Assembly: GCA_041485165.1 (NCBI GenBank)
Contig: JBGPJC010000073.1
Span: forward strand, 1-20,305
Length of the DNA: 20,305 bases
Direction of reading: 5' to 3'
From: JAAFGT01 sp041485165
Lineage (GTDB): Bacteria > Acidobacteriota > Terriglobia > Acidiferrales > UBA7541
In this document: in pieces, positions 7,054 to 15,219 of the stretch
Layout: every line of letters starts with the position of its first letter
Numbering within the stretch: the stretch's first letter is position 1
Position numbers and translations under genes: made by a program
Notes under the pieces: generated by a model
Told to the model about the DNA's origin: nothing
Databases searched by the model: none
Seen by the model: the letters and a program-made list of their open reading frames with translations, nothing else

Positions 7054-7057
7054 CGCC
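7040..7057. terminator. Short hairpin at the convergent gene ends
   Basis: GGCGCT (7040-7045) pairs with AGCGCC (7052-7057) around a 6-base loop, overlapping the ligase stop codon and lying 4 bases beyond the decarboxylase stop. On the minus strand it is followed by mixed pyrimidines (TTATACTTCTCTC). It may be a weak terminator for the leftward operon. Confidence 0.3.
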
Positions 7058-7061
7058 GGCT

Positions 7062-8534
7062 TCAGGCGGAAACCGCGGCAGCTTCTTCGCGCGCGGTGGC
7101 CAGTGCAGCGATGAGCGCCCGGATGTCTTCCGGGCCGGTGCGGAAATTGGTGATGCAGGCGCGCAGGACCGGCGTCCCGCCGGCGACCCGGGTGTTCGAG
7201 ATCCACGCTGCGCCGCTTTCAACCACGTGGCGGCCGACGCGTTCGAGGTATTCAGCCGAACGGCCCTGAGCGTTCGAGCGGTCTACGAAGCAGGCCAGCG
7301 GCAGAGGCGTCGGATAGACCACTTCCCAGCCCGCGGCGTCGAGTTCTTTCCGCAAAAGGTCGCCCATCGCCGCCATGTGCCGCAGCGCTGCGGCGTAGCC
7401 TTCCCATCCCGCCACTGCCAACGTCAGAAAGAGTTTCAGCCCGGTGAAGCGCCGCGACCAGGTGATCGAGTGCGCGTAGAAATCCACCACTCGCCCGGCG
7501 TGAGGTTCGAAGGGCACGTAGGCGGCTTGCATGGAAAATGTCTTTGCCAGCACTCCCGGATGGCGGTTCAAGTGGAGCCCCGCGCCCATGGGCACAGAGA
7601 GCCATTTGTGCGCGTCCAGAGTGATGGAATCGGCGCGCTCGATGCCCGCCAGCAGCGGCCGCATCTCCGGGACCAGCGCCGCGGCGCCGCCCCACGCGGC
7701 GTCCACGTGCAGCCAAAGGCCTTCGCGCGCGGCAACTTCAGCGATGGCAGCGAGGGGGTCAATCGCGCCGCCACTCGTGGTGCCAGCGGTGGCCACCACC
7801 AGGAACGGGGCGCGGCCTTCATGGCGGTCCGTGGCAATCTGCTTTTCCAGCGCGGCCACGCGCATCCGCAGATTGCCATCTACGGGAATCTCGCGCACTG
7901 CGGAAGTTCCCAGGCCGCACGCTCGCGCTGCTTTGTGCAGCGAGTGATGGCCTTCGGCCGAGGCGTAGAACACCGGAGGGGCAGGAAGACCGCGCACGCC
8001 GTCGCCGCCAAATGCGGGGAACGCACTGGTGAGCGCCACCAGCAGAGCGGTGTGGTTGGCTTCCGAGCCGCAGGAAGTGAAGACGCCTTCGGTCTTGGCG
8101 GGGTCGTATCCGAACTTGGCGCCGAGCGCGCGCACCAGGTGCTGCTCGACTTCGACAGCGAATGGGTTGTGTCCCCACGCCGCAAGCTGTGGGTTGAACG
8201 CTGCCACCAGAGCGTCTGCGGCGATGCCCATGGCGGCAGGCGCAGGATTGAATAATCCGAAGTATCGCGGGTGCGGTGTGTGCGTCTGCCAACGCGTCAG
8301 GCCGTCAACGGCAAGCTGAAGCGCCGCAGCGGGCTCGAGCGGCTGCGAGAAATCCAGGCGGGCAAGAGCAGCGCGGATGGTCTCGGGGTCCACCCGTGGC
8401 GCCGCGGGGAGTGTGTCCACGCGCGCGGCGTACTCCTCGATCGCGGAAAAGACCTGCGGCCAGAGCGCCGCGCGCGCGTGCGCATCAAGTTGCAGCGGTT
8501 CAGCCTGGACGCGATCAGCCGGCATCATCTTCAC
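7062..8534 (-). CDS. Pyridoxal-phosphate group II amino-acid decarboxylase
   Basis: A 490-residue member of the aromatic-L-amino-acid/glutamate/diaminobutyrate decarboxylase family (PLP fold type I), which converts an amino acid to an amine plus CO2. The PLP lysine is Lys310 in LDAHKWLSVP. The aspartate that holds the pyridine nitrogen is Asp278 in HVDAAWGG. The cofactor-stacking histidine is in EGHHSLHKAA near residue 196, and SCGSEAN at 154-160 binds phosphate. The length is normal. The substrate cannot be told; an aromatic amino acid is a guess based on the family. The start is a GTG at 8534, with ATG codons at 8528 and 8525 as alternatives. None has a clear Shine-Dalgarno, and all lie inside the end of the upstream exporter gene (overlap 11-20 bases), which implies translational coupling. 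It is the last gene of the Lrp-EamA-decarboxylase operon. Confidence 0.9.
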   Translation of the reverse strand: MKMMPADRVQAEPLQLDAHARAALWPQVFSAIEEYAARVDTLPAAPRVDPETIRAALARLDFSQPLEPAAALQLAVDGLTRWQTHTPHPRYFGLFNPAPAAMGIAADALVAAFNPQLAAWGHNPFAVEVEQHLVRALGAKFGYDPAKTEGVFTSCGSEANHTALLVALTSAFPAFGGDGVRGLPAPPVFYASAEGHHSLHKAARACGLGTSAVREIPVDGNLRMRVAALEKQIATDRHEGRAPFLVVATAGTTSGGAIDPLAAIAEVAAREGLWLHVDAAWGGAAALVPEMRPLLAGIERADSITLDAHKWLSVPMGAGLHLNRHPGVLAKTFSMQAAYVPFEPHAGRVVDFYAHSITWSRRFTGLKLFLTLAVAGWEGYAAALRHMAAMGDLLRKELDAAGWEVVYPTPLPLACFVDRSNAQGRSAEYLERVGRHVVESGAAWISNTRVAGGTPVLRACITNFRTGPEDIRALIAALATAREEAAAVSA

Positions 8535-9537
8535 AGGCTATGGAGACGGACTTGAGCGCGCTATCCGATTCTTGCGGCGAAGAGGTGGCAGGCGCCTTGA
8601 CCGGGGCAGCAGTGCTCCGGTCGCGGAAGGAAATCACCAGCACAACTCCGGAAAGGATGATTGCCGCGGCCAGTAGAATGCGCCCGGTCAGTGGCTCACC
8701 GAGCAAAACCCAGCCGAGGAACACGGCGACTACCGGGTTGACGTAGGCGTAGGTGGAAACGCGCGCCGCCGGCGCCACGCGCATCAGCCAGGAAAACGCG
8801 GTGAAGCCGATGATGCCGCCGCCGATGATGAGGAAGCCCCATCCCAACCACGAACGCAGTGAAGCCTGCAAGAGATGGAGCCGGCTGCCTTCACCCAGCC
8901 CAAGCCCGGAGAGCACCAACAGCACCCCTCCGGCCAGCATCTGCACGCCAGTGGACTGCACGGTCGAGCGCGGCAAATCGGCGTCGCGCGCATAGAGCGC
9001 GCCCGCGGCCCAGGAGACCGAGGCGAACACCAACATCGCCGCGCCCAGCGGATCCACGGCACGCGACGTGTTGCCCCCGATCGGTCCGATCATCACTCCG
9101 AGCCCGAGCAAACCTAGACCTAACCCGGCCCAAACAGCGGTGCCGGGCCGCTCGCCCTTTGTCCACCACAGGATCAGCACCATCCAGAGCGGTGTAGTGG
9201 CGATCAGAAGAGCCGCAAGGCCGGAGGGGACGCGCTGCTCGGCCAATGCCAGCGCGCCATTACCTCCCAGCAAGAGCAGCCCGCCGGCTACCAGCGCCGA
9301 GCGCCAGTTGGAGCGTGTCGGCCGCGAGCCGCCGCGCCACCTGGACCACAGATAGAGCGCCCCGCCGGCAATCACGTAGCGGCTTCCTACCATCAGCAAC
9401 GGAGGAAAGGACTCGATGGCCACACGGATAGCCAGATAGGTCGATCCCCACATCAGGTAGAGAAGTCCGAACGCCAGGACGAGGAGTTCCAGGCGAGGCT
9501 GGGTGCCGGCGGCGGAGTTTCGCCCCAGGTCACGCAC
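8515..9537 (-). CDS. EamA/DMT-family transporter
   Basis: A 340-residue inner-membrane protein with about ten hydrophobic helices in two homologous EamA halves. The first half carries LLYLMWGSTYLAIRVAIE and the second carries a YVNPVVAVFLGWVLLGEPLT motif, both typical of the drug/metabolite transporter superfamily (YdcZ/RhaT/PecM-like exporters of metabolites, amino acids or amines). The C-terminal 35 residues are hydrophilic and cytosolic. The GTG at 9537 is preferred because AGGAAG lies six bases upstream (9544-9549) and because it overlaps the upstream lrp stop as GTGCGTGA. The in-frame ATG at 9588 would add 17 basic residues inside the lrp gene. Its position between an Lrp-type regulator and an amino-acid decarboxylase suggests export of the amine product or of the parent amino acid. 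The direction of transport is inference. Confidence 0.9.
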   Translation of the reverse strand: MRDLGRNSAAGTQPRLELLVLAFGLLYLMWGSTYLAIRVAIESFPPLLMVGSRYVIAGGALYLWSRWRGGSRPTRSNWRSALVAGGLLLLGGNGALALAEQRVPSGLAALLIATTPLWMVLILWWTKGERPGTAVWAGLGLGLLGLGVMIGPIGGNTSRAVDPLGAAMLVFASVSWAAGALYARDADLPRSTVQSTGVQMLAGGVLLVLSGLGLGEGSRLHLLQASLRSWLGWGFLIIGGGIIGFTAFSWLMRVAPAARVSTYAYVNPVVAVFLGWVLLGEPLTGRILLAAAIILSGVVLVISFRDRSTAAPVKAPATSSPQESDSALKSVSIACEDDAG

Positions 9538-10048
9538 GTTGCACTTCCTGCGCCGCAGCATCGGTCTCCAATTCGCCCTGCTTTTCAATCCGTAACAGAG
9601 AACTCTCTTTCACCGTGTGCAGCACAATCGTTGTCCTCGTGCCGCCCACCGAGGCGATGCCGCGAAACTTGTCTTGCAGCAGGCGGTAGAGTGCTTCGGT
9701 GTTCGCCACTCGCACTTTGACCACGTAGCAATCTTCACCTGCGACAGAATGGACCTCCAGCACCTCGGGGATTTCCGCGAGCATGCGTCCCGTGGGGCAG
9801 CGCTGGCCTCCGTCATCAGATCGGACGAAGACGTAGGCCAGCAAGCCGAGTCCCATGGCCAACGGATTCAGGCGCACCGTGTAGCCTTCTATAACGCCGC
9901 GCTCTTCGAGTTTGCGAATTCGCTCGAAGATGCCCGATGCGGCCATGTTCAGGCGGCGTGCGATCTCGGCGTTGGAGGTGCGAGCGTTTTCCTGGAGAAT
10001 TTCCAGGATCTGGGAGTCAATATCGTCGAAAATGCGTTCTTCGCTCAT
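9530..10048 (-). CDS. Lrp/AsnC-family transcriptional regulator
   Basis: A 172-residue regulator of the feast/famine family. The winged helix-turn-helix spans about residues 7-55 (DDIDSQILEILQENART, then AEIARRLNMAASGIFERIRKLEERGVI). The effector-binding RAM domain spans about 65-150 (VLEVHSVAGEDCYVVKVRV is the usual core). Such proteins form octamers, sense an amino acid and usually control adjacent transport or catabolism genes and themselves. Here it is first in an overlapping operon with an EamA exporter and an amino-acid decarboxylase, so it is probably their local regulator. The extension after residue 150 is slightly longer than usual. ATG 10048 has no Shine-Dalgarno, but the predicted promoter start is only about 2 bases upstream, so the message may be nearly leaderless. 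Confidence 0.94.
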   Translation of the reverse strand: MSEERIFDDIDSQILEILQENARTSNAEIARRLNMAASGIFERIRKLEERGVIEGYTVRLNPLAMGLGLLAYVFVRSDDGGQRCPTGRMLAEIPEVLEVHSVAGEDCYVVKVRVANTEALYRLLQDKFRGIASVGGTRTTIVLHTVKESSLLRIEKQGELETDAAAQEVQRA

Positions 10049-10056
10049 AGAATGAG

Positions 10057-10086
10057 ACGATACATCATGAGAGTGCTGTAAGTCAA
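10057..10086 (-). promoter_or_regulatory. Candidate promoter of the lrp-eamA-decarboxylase operon
   Basis: Minus-strand -35 TTGACT (plus-strand 10081-10086), an 18-base spacer and -10 TATCGT (10057-10062). Initiation about 7 bases further on falls near 10050, right at the ATG at 10048. The rest of the 292-base gap up to argJ shows no gene that I accept. Confidence 0.5.
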
Positions 10087-10340
10087 GCTGATATGACTAA
10101 GGTAGGCCAATTTGGACGAACACCTGTTAGCTCAGGCATGGAATCACTGAAGATTCCCCGGGTTCGTCGAAGCCACAGCTTTCTCAACGCTGCTGAGCGG
10201 TCAGATCTCTATGTGGTTCATATTGTGTCAGTTAGAAGAACATTATACTGTCTTCGCCTTGGCTGCAGAGCTCAGGAAATCCGCTCATGCCTTGGGAATA
10301 ACGGCCGCGGATCAGAGTGAAGAGGGCGGGGCCGGGCGAT

Positions 10341-11570
10341 TCAGGTGCGGTAGCTGGCGTTGATGTGCACGTATTCGGTGGTCAGATCGCAGGTCCAGAC
10401 TCGCGCCGAGCCCCGGCCCGCGCCCAGGTCCACGAGGATGGGGACGTGCGCGCGGAGCAGGCGTGTGTGCGCTGCGCGTTCGTCGAAAGGCAGCGGGCGT
10501 CCCCGCCGGAAGACGGGGATACCGGCCAGCGTGACCCGCGACTTTTCCGGATTGAAATTCACCCCCGAGCGGCCCGCGGCCGCCAGGATGCGTCCCCAAT
10601 TGGGATCGGCGCCGGCGAGCGCCGTTTTGACCAGGGAAGAATTGGCGATGGTGCGGGCCACCTGGTCGGCGGAGCGGTCGCTGGGGGCTCCGCGCACTTC
10701 CACCTCGACAACGCGTTGCGCGCCTTCCCCGTCAGCCACGATCTGCAGGGCCAGCGAGCGGCAAACCTTTTCCAGCGCGGCGGCAAAGGAGTCATAGGCG
10801 GCGCCGGATCGGCCACTGCTGGAGGAAATCTGCGCGCCCGAGGCGCCGCTGGCGAAAATTACCACCGTGTCGTTTGTGGAAGTGTCGCCATCCACGGTGA
10901 TGGAATTAAACGTTTTGGCCGTGGCTTCCCGCAACGCGCGCTGCAGGAGAGCGGGAGGAATAGCCGCGTCGGTGAGCAGGAAGCCCAGCATAGTGGCCAT
11001 TTGCGGATGGATCATCCCCGCACCCTTCGCGCAGCCGGCAATCCACACTCTCTTTCCGGCGACGAGGCAGCATGCCGCCGCCCACTTGGGGCGCGTGTCC
11101 GTGGTGATGATGGCGTGCGCAGCGTCGGCAAAGGCGGCGGCCGAAGACTCGAGTCGCGAGGCGAGGCGGGGCAGCCGGGAAGTAATCCGCTCAACCGGAA
11201 GAGGCACGCCGATCACGCCCGTCGAACACACGAAGATTTCCTCCGTGCGGCATTTCAGCAGCGCGGCAAGCGCGCGCGCCGTGGACCGCGATGCCGCCAT
11301 CCCTTTCGAACCTGTACAGCAATTGGCGTTGCCGGAGTTGACCACGATGGCGCGCATGCGCCCGCGGCTGCTGTGAAGGTGCTGCCTCGAAACATGCACC
11401 GGCGCGGCCTGGACGCGGTTGGTGGTGAAAAGGGCGGCGACGTTCGCAGGCTTATCGCAGGCCAGGACGGCGAGATCCAGGCGCCCGCTCTTGCGGATTC
11501 CACATGCCGCGGAGCCATAGCGGAATCCCCGCGGCAGGGAAGGCCTGGAAAGGGTCGCAGGAGTCTTCAT
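10341..11570 (-). CDS. argJ: Glutamate N-acetyltransferase / ornithine acetyltransferase
   Basis: A 409-residue ArgJ, full length. It moves the acetyl group from N-acetylornithine to glutamate, closing the cyclic arginine pathway. If bifunctional it also makes N-acetylglutamate from acetyl-CoA, which the sequence alone cannot decide, although no argA is in the window. ArgJ is made as a precursor that cuts itself. The cleavage site is clear in GAGMIHPQMATMLGFLLTDA, between Ala192 and the new N-terminal nucleophile Thr193. The STGVIG segment at 116-121 forms the oxyanion hole. The C-terminal FNPEKSRVTL and final YVHINASYRT resemble family ends. ATG 11570 gives the family N-terminus; it lacks a Shine-Dalgarno. 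It is the last gene of the operon, 70 bases after argH, the only real gap in the arg series. Open frame upstream of the ATG overlaps argH and is not coding. Confidence 0.95.
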   Translation of the reverse strand: MKTPATLSRPSLPRGFRYGSAACGIRKSGRLDLAVLACDKPANVAALFTTNRVQAAPVHVSRQHLHSSRGRMRAIVVNSGNANCCTGSKGMAASRSTARALAALLKCRTEEIFVCSTGVIGVPLPVERITSRLPRLASRLESSAAAFADAAHAIITTDTRPKWAAACCLVAGKRVWIAGCAKGAGMIHPQMATMLGFLLTDAAIPPALLQRALREATAKTFNSITVDGDTSTNDTVVIFASGASGAQISSSSGRSGAAYDSFAAALEKVCRSLALQIVADGEGAQRVVEVEVRGAPSDRSADQVARTIANSSLVKTALAGADPNWGRILAAAGRSGVNFNPEKSRVTLAGIPVFRRGRPLPFDERAAHTRLLRAHVPILVDLGAGRGSARVWTCDLTTEYVHINASYRT

Positions 11571-11640
11571 AGGGCGGGAACGAAACCGGATCTTGGTTTG
11601 AGCAGACGCGGAGTGCTGGCAAGCCGGGCACCGCACACGC

Positions 11641-13047
11641 TCATTGCGCCACCTCGAGATTGGCAAGCCGCGCGCGGCAGTCGGCCAGAGCCTTGCGGAC
11701 GCGCCCCGGCGCCGTGCCGCCGAGGACATCGCGGCGGCTTAGCGCCGCATCCACGTTCAGATCAGCGCGAAGGTCGTCTTCGAAAAGCGGAGAGAACGAG
11801 CGCAGCGTTTCCATCGGCAGTTCCGTCCAGGGCACGCCCCGGCGCTCCGCTTCCAGACAGACTTTTCCGGTGATCTCGTGCGCCTGGCGGAAGGGAAGGC
11901 CGCGGCGCACCAGATAGTCGGCGGCTTCCGTGGAGAGCAGCGCGGGGTCCAATGCCGCCTGGCGGAGGCGCGCTTCGTTGAAGCGCATGGTTGCCGTGGC
12001 GCCGGCGGCGACGCGGAGCATGGCTACGGCCTGATCGTGCGCGTCGAAGAGAGCTTCTTTGTCCTCCTGCAAGTCGCGCTGGTAGCTGGAGGGCAGCCCT
12101 TTGAGCGTGGAGAGCAGCATGAACAGCGCGCCGGTGACCCGCCCGGTTTTTCCGCGGATCAGCTCCCAGGCGTCGGGATTCTTCTTCTGCGGCATCAAAC
12201 TGCTGCCTGTCGAGAATTCATCGGGCAGGATCACCCAGCCAAAGCCGGACGAGGAGAAGAGCACGATATCCGCCGCCAGCCGCGAGAGGTGCGTTGCGCT
12301 CATGGCCAGTGCAAACAGGTGCGCGGCGGCAAAGTCGCGCTGGCCGACGGCGTCCACGCTATTCGGCGTCACCCCGGCGAACCCCAATTCCTGCGCCAGC
12401 GCCTGGCGGTCCACGGGAAAAGCCGTTCCGGACAGCGCTCCCGAGCCCAGCGGGCATTCCTGACATTCCGCGGCGGACGCGTGCAGAAGCGCGACGTCGC
12501 GGAGAAAAGCTTCGGCGTGCGCGTGGAGGAAATGGCTGAGCAGAATGGGTTGGGCGGGCTGGGTGTGAGTCATCCCCGGCATGGGCAGGCCCAGGGCAGA
12601 GTCGGCCTGGTCGAGCAGGGCTGCCACCAGCCGGACGAGCGCGCTGCGCGCTTCAGCCGCCGCGTCGCGAACGAACATCCGGAAGTCGCAGACCACCAAC
12701 TCATTCCGGCTGCGGCCGGTGTGCAGCTTGGCGCCCACCTCTCCCAGGCGCGCGACGAGCTGCATCTCCACAAAATGATGAACATCTTCGGCGGGAGAGG
12801 AGATCACCCAGCCGGGGTTTTCCTGCGCCAGGCGGTCGATGCTCTCGAGCGCCTCGATGATCTGCTGCGCCTCGCCGTCGGAGAGCAGGCCCGCAGCGAC
12901 CAGCGCCCGGGCCCAGGCGCGGCCGGAGGCCAGCTCGTAGGGCAGTAAACGCGCGTCAAAGCGCAACGAGCGCTGGAATTGGTAGAACTCGCGGTCGGGC
13001 GGCAGCTTGAAGCGGCCGCCCCACATCTTGCCGGAAGCTTCGCTCAC
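11641..13047 (-). CDS. argH: Argininosuccinate lyase
   Basis: A 468-residue cytosolic enzyme that splits argininosuccinate into arginine and fumarate, the last pathway step. It is full length for the fumarase/aspartase superfamily. The signature GSSLMPQKKNPD at about 281-292 is intact and carries the catalytic serine; His161 in MTHTQPAQ is the second active-site residue; the N-terminal KMWGGRF at 7-13 and HTGRSRNE at 109-116 are also family-typical. The start is GTG 13047, which overlaps the argG stop as GTGA and has AGGAG seven bases upstream (13055-13059). The frame remains open upstream across argG, but only in a shadow frame. A monofunctional enzyme; no fused acetyltransferase domain is present. 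Confidence 0.97.
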   Translation of the reverse strand: MSEASGKMWGGRFKLPPDREFYQFQRSLRFDARLLPYELASGRAWARALVAAGLLSDGEAQQIIEALESIDRLAQENPGWVISSPAEDVHHFVEMQLVARLGEVGAKLHTGRSRNELVVCDFRMFVRDAAAEARSALVRLVAALLDQADSALGLPMPGMTHTQPAQPILLSHFLHAHAEAFLRDVALLHASAAECQECPLGSGALSGTAFPVDRQALAQELGFAGVTPNSVDAVGQRDFAAAHLFALAMSATHLSRLAADIVLFSSSGFGWVILPDEFSTGSSLMPQKKNPDAWELIRGKTGRVTGALFMLLSTLKGLPSSYQRDLQEDKEALFDAHDQAVAMLRVAAGATATMRFNEARLRQAALDPALLSTEAADYLVRRGLPFRQAHEITGKVCLEAERRGVPWTELPMETLRSFSPLFEDDLRADLNVDAALSRRDVLGGTAPGRVRKALADCRARLANLEVAQ

Positions 13048-14252
13048 TTCGCATCTCCTGCGGCGCGGCTGGCGGCGCGGGGGATGGTGACAGGAAGCGC
13101 GAATAAATTGATGAAGCCCTCGGCGTCCTTGGGGTTGTAGCGGCCCATGGTGAAGCTGGCCAGGTCCGTGCGGTAAAGAGAGAGAGAGGATTCGCGGCTG
13201 ACCACGGAGATGTTCCCTTTGTACAGCTTGAGCCGCACGCTGCCGGTGACACGCTGCTGCGCCCGGGAGAAAAATGCGTCCAGCGATTCGCGCAGCTCGG
13301 TGAACCACAGGCCGTAGTAGACCATCTCGGCGTAGCGCAGGGAGAGCGCCTGGGCGAAGTGCGAGGTCTCGCGGTCCAGGCACAGCGACTCCAGCTCGCG
13401 GTGCGCGGTGACCAGCAGCGTGCCGCCGGGCGTCTCGTAAGCGCCCCGCGACTTCATGCCCACCAGGCGGTTCTCGACGATGTCCACGCGGCCGACGCCG
13501 TTTGCCGCGGCGAGGACGTTGAGTTTTTCAATCAGCGCGACGCCGCCCAGACGCGCGCCGTCCACAGAAACTGGCGTCCCGGCCTCGAAACCGATCTCCA
13601 CTTCGGCGGGCGTCTCCGGCGCCCGCAAAGGAGAAACCACCCACTGCCACATGGCTTCCTCGGGCTCATTGCGCGGATCTTCGAGCACGCCGCCTTCGTG
13701 GCTCAAATGCCAGATGTTGCGGTCCCGGCTGTAAATATTTTTCAGCGATTGCTCGACCGGCACGTTGTGTGCGCGCGCGTAGTCCAGGGCGTCCTCGCGC
13801 GACTGGATGTTCCATTCACGCCACGGTGCGATGATCCGCAAGTCGGGCGCCAGGGCTTTGAAGGTGAGCTCGAAGCGCACCTGGTCGTTGCCTTTGCCGG
13901 TGCAGCCGTGCGCCAGGGCGTCGGCGCCAGTGCGCCGCGCGATCTCGACTTGCCGCTTGGCGATCACCGGCCGCGCGAACGATGTGCCCAGCAGGTAGTT
14001 ATGCTCGTAAACCGCGCCGGCGCGCAGCGTGGGCCAGATGTATTCGCTGATGAACTCCTCGCGCACGTCCTCGATGAACGCGGACGAGGCGCCGGTGGCC
14101 AGCGCTTTGCGCCGCGCCGCCTCGAGGTCCTCCTGCTGGCCGACGTCGGCGATCATGGCCACGATCTCGCAGCCGTAGTTCTCCCGCAACCAGGGGATAA
14201 TGATGGAAGTATCCAGGCCCCCGGAATAGGCGAGCACGGCTTTTTTGACCAA
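13044..14252 (-). CDS. argG: Argininosuccinate synthase
   Basis: A 402-residue cytosolic enzyme that joins citrulline and aspartate using ATP to give argininosuccinate. The ATP PP-loop AYSGGLDTS is at residues 8-16. TGKGNDQVRFE, IIAPWREW and the SRDRNIWHLSHEGG stretch are all family-typical. I prefer the TTG start at 14252, because GGAGG lies eight bases upstream (14261-14265) and the product then begins MVKKAVLAYSGG, the common ArgG N-terminus. The alternative ATG at 14279 overlaps the argF stop as ATGA, has no Shine-Dalgarno, and adds nine residues (MNHKPEERT) not expected in the family; both may be used. It is followed by argH with a GTGA overlap. No frameshift or missing motif is seen. 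Confidence 0.96.
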   Translation of the reverse strand: MVKKAVLAYSGGLDTSIIIPWLRENYGCEIVAMIADVGQQEDLEAARRKALATGASSAFIEDVREEFISEYIWPTLRAGAVYEHNYLLGTSFARPVIAKRQVEIARRTGADALAHGCTGKGNDQVRFELTFKALAPDLRIIAPWREWNIQSREDALDYARAHNVPVEQSLKNIYSRDRNIWHLSHEGGVLEDPRNEPEEAMWQWVVSPLRAPETPAEVEIGFEAGTPVSVDGARLGGVALIEKLNVLAAANGVGRVDIVENRLVGMKSRGAYETPGGTLLVTAHRELESLCLDRETSHFAQALSLRYAEMVYYGLWFTELRESLDAFFSRAQQRVTGSVRLKLYKGNISVVSRESSLSLYRTDLASFTMGRYNPKDAEGFINLFALPVTIPRAASRAAGDAK

Positions 14253-14275
14253 AGTTCTTTCCTCCGGCTTGTGGT

Positions 14276-15217
14276 TCATCCCAGCAGGGTAAGCAGCAGG
14301 GCTTTCTGCACGTGCATACGGTTTTCCGCCTGGTCGTAGACGATGGCGCGCGGAGAATCCATCACCGCATCGGTGACCTCGGCGCCGCGGTGGGCGGGCA
14401 GGCAGTGCATGAAAAAGGCCTCGGGAGCGGCGTGCGCCATCAGTTCCTCGTTGACCTGGTAGGAGGCGAAAATCTTGGCGCGCTCGGCAGCCTCATGCTC
14501 CTGGCCCATGCTGGCCCAGGCGTCGGTGTAAACGGCTTGCGCGCCCTCCACGGCCTCCACCGGGTCGGTGAGCAGTTCGATCCGCGCACGCGTTTCCCGC
14601 GCGGCGTGGCGCGATTCCGCCACGATGCCCGGGTCGGGACGATAGCTTGCAGGCGTGGCGATGCGCAGGTGGACGCCCAGCCGCGCCGCGGCGAGCAGCA
14701 GGGAATGGCAGACGTTATTGCCGTCGCCCACGAAGGCCAGCTTCAGCCCGCGCAGGTTCCCCAAACGCTCTTCCAGGGTGAAAAAATCCGCCAGGATCTG
14801 GCAGGGGTGGAAACGGTCGCTCAGCCCGTTGATCACCGGAATGGAAGCGTTGGCGGCCAGCTCTTCAATGGTGCTTTGGGCGTACGTCCGCGCGGCGATG
14901 ACGTCGACCCAGCGCTCCAGGTTCCGCGCCACGTCGCGCACGTTTTCCCTTTCCCCCAGGCGGGCGGCGCTGTAGTCGAGGAACACCGCGCCGCCACCCA
15001 GACTTTGCATGCCGATCTCAAACGAGACGCGCGTGCGCAGCGACGGCTTCTCAAAGAGCAGCGCGAGAAAGCGCCGGCTGAGCGCGCCGCGAAAACGTTC
15101 GGGGTGCGCCTTCACTTCGGCAGAGAGTTGCAGCAGCTCGCGGAGCTGCGCGGCGGAAAATTCCGTGCCGGTCAGGAAATCGCGCGTGATGATGGGCGTG
15201 GTGGAAAGCAGGGCCAT
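14276..15217 (-). CDS. argF: Ornithine carbamoyltransferase
   Basis: A 313-residue cytosolic transferase that makes citrulline from ornithine and carbamoyl phosphate. The carbamoyl-phosphate loop is FEKPSLRTRVSFE at about 55-67 (SLRTR at 59-63 where many relatives have STRTR), followed by HPCQ at 137-140, the ornithine-binding SMG loop at 236-238 and the catalytic HCLP at 271-274. These features favour a true OTCase over N-acetyl- or N-succinylornithine types. The start is ATG 15217 with GAGGTG directly upstream. A GTG at 15223 overlaps the argD stop as GTGA and is an alternative that adds two residues. The stop codon overlaps the ATG at 14279 before argG. Confidence 0.96.
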   Translation of the reverse strand: MALLSTTPIITRDFLTGTEFSAAQLRELLQLSAEVKAHPERFRGALSRRFLALLFEKPSLRTRVSFEIGMQSLGGGAVFLDYSAARLGERENVRDVARNLERWVDVIAARTYAQSTIEELAANASIPVINGLSDRFHPCQILADFFTLEERLGNLRGLKLAFVGDGNNVCHSLLLAAARLGVHLRIATPASYRPDPGIVAESRHAARETRARIELLTDPVEAVEGAQAVYTDAWASMGQEHEAAERAKIFASYQVNEELMAHAAPEAFFMHCLPAHRGAEVTDAVMDSPRAIVYDQAENRMHVQKALLLTLLG

Positions 15218-15219
15218 GT

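Noticed and set aside
5695..7206. A 503-codon minus-strand open frame opposite the acyl-CoA ligase
   Set aside because: It is complementary to a gene with all ANL motifs; its translation is His/Arg/Gly-rich and shows no fold.
10093..10320. A 75-codon plus-strand open frame between lrp and argJ
   Set aside because: No ribosome binding site, no recognisable motif and irregular composition, with several Cys and Arg.
10317..11873. A 518-codon plus-strand open frame opposite argJ and argH
   Set aside because: It is antisense to two unmistakable arg genes, Arg/Gly-rich and without domain character. It is the usual long antisense frame of GC-rich genes.
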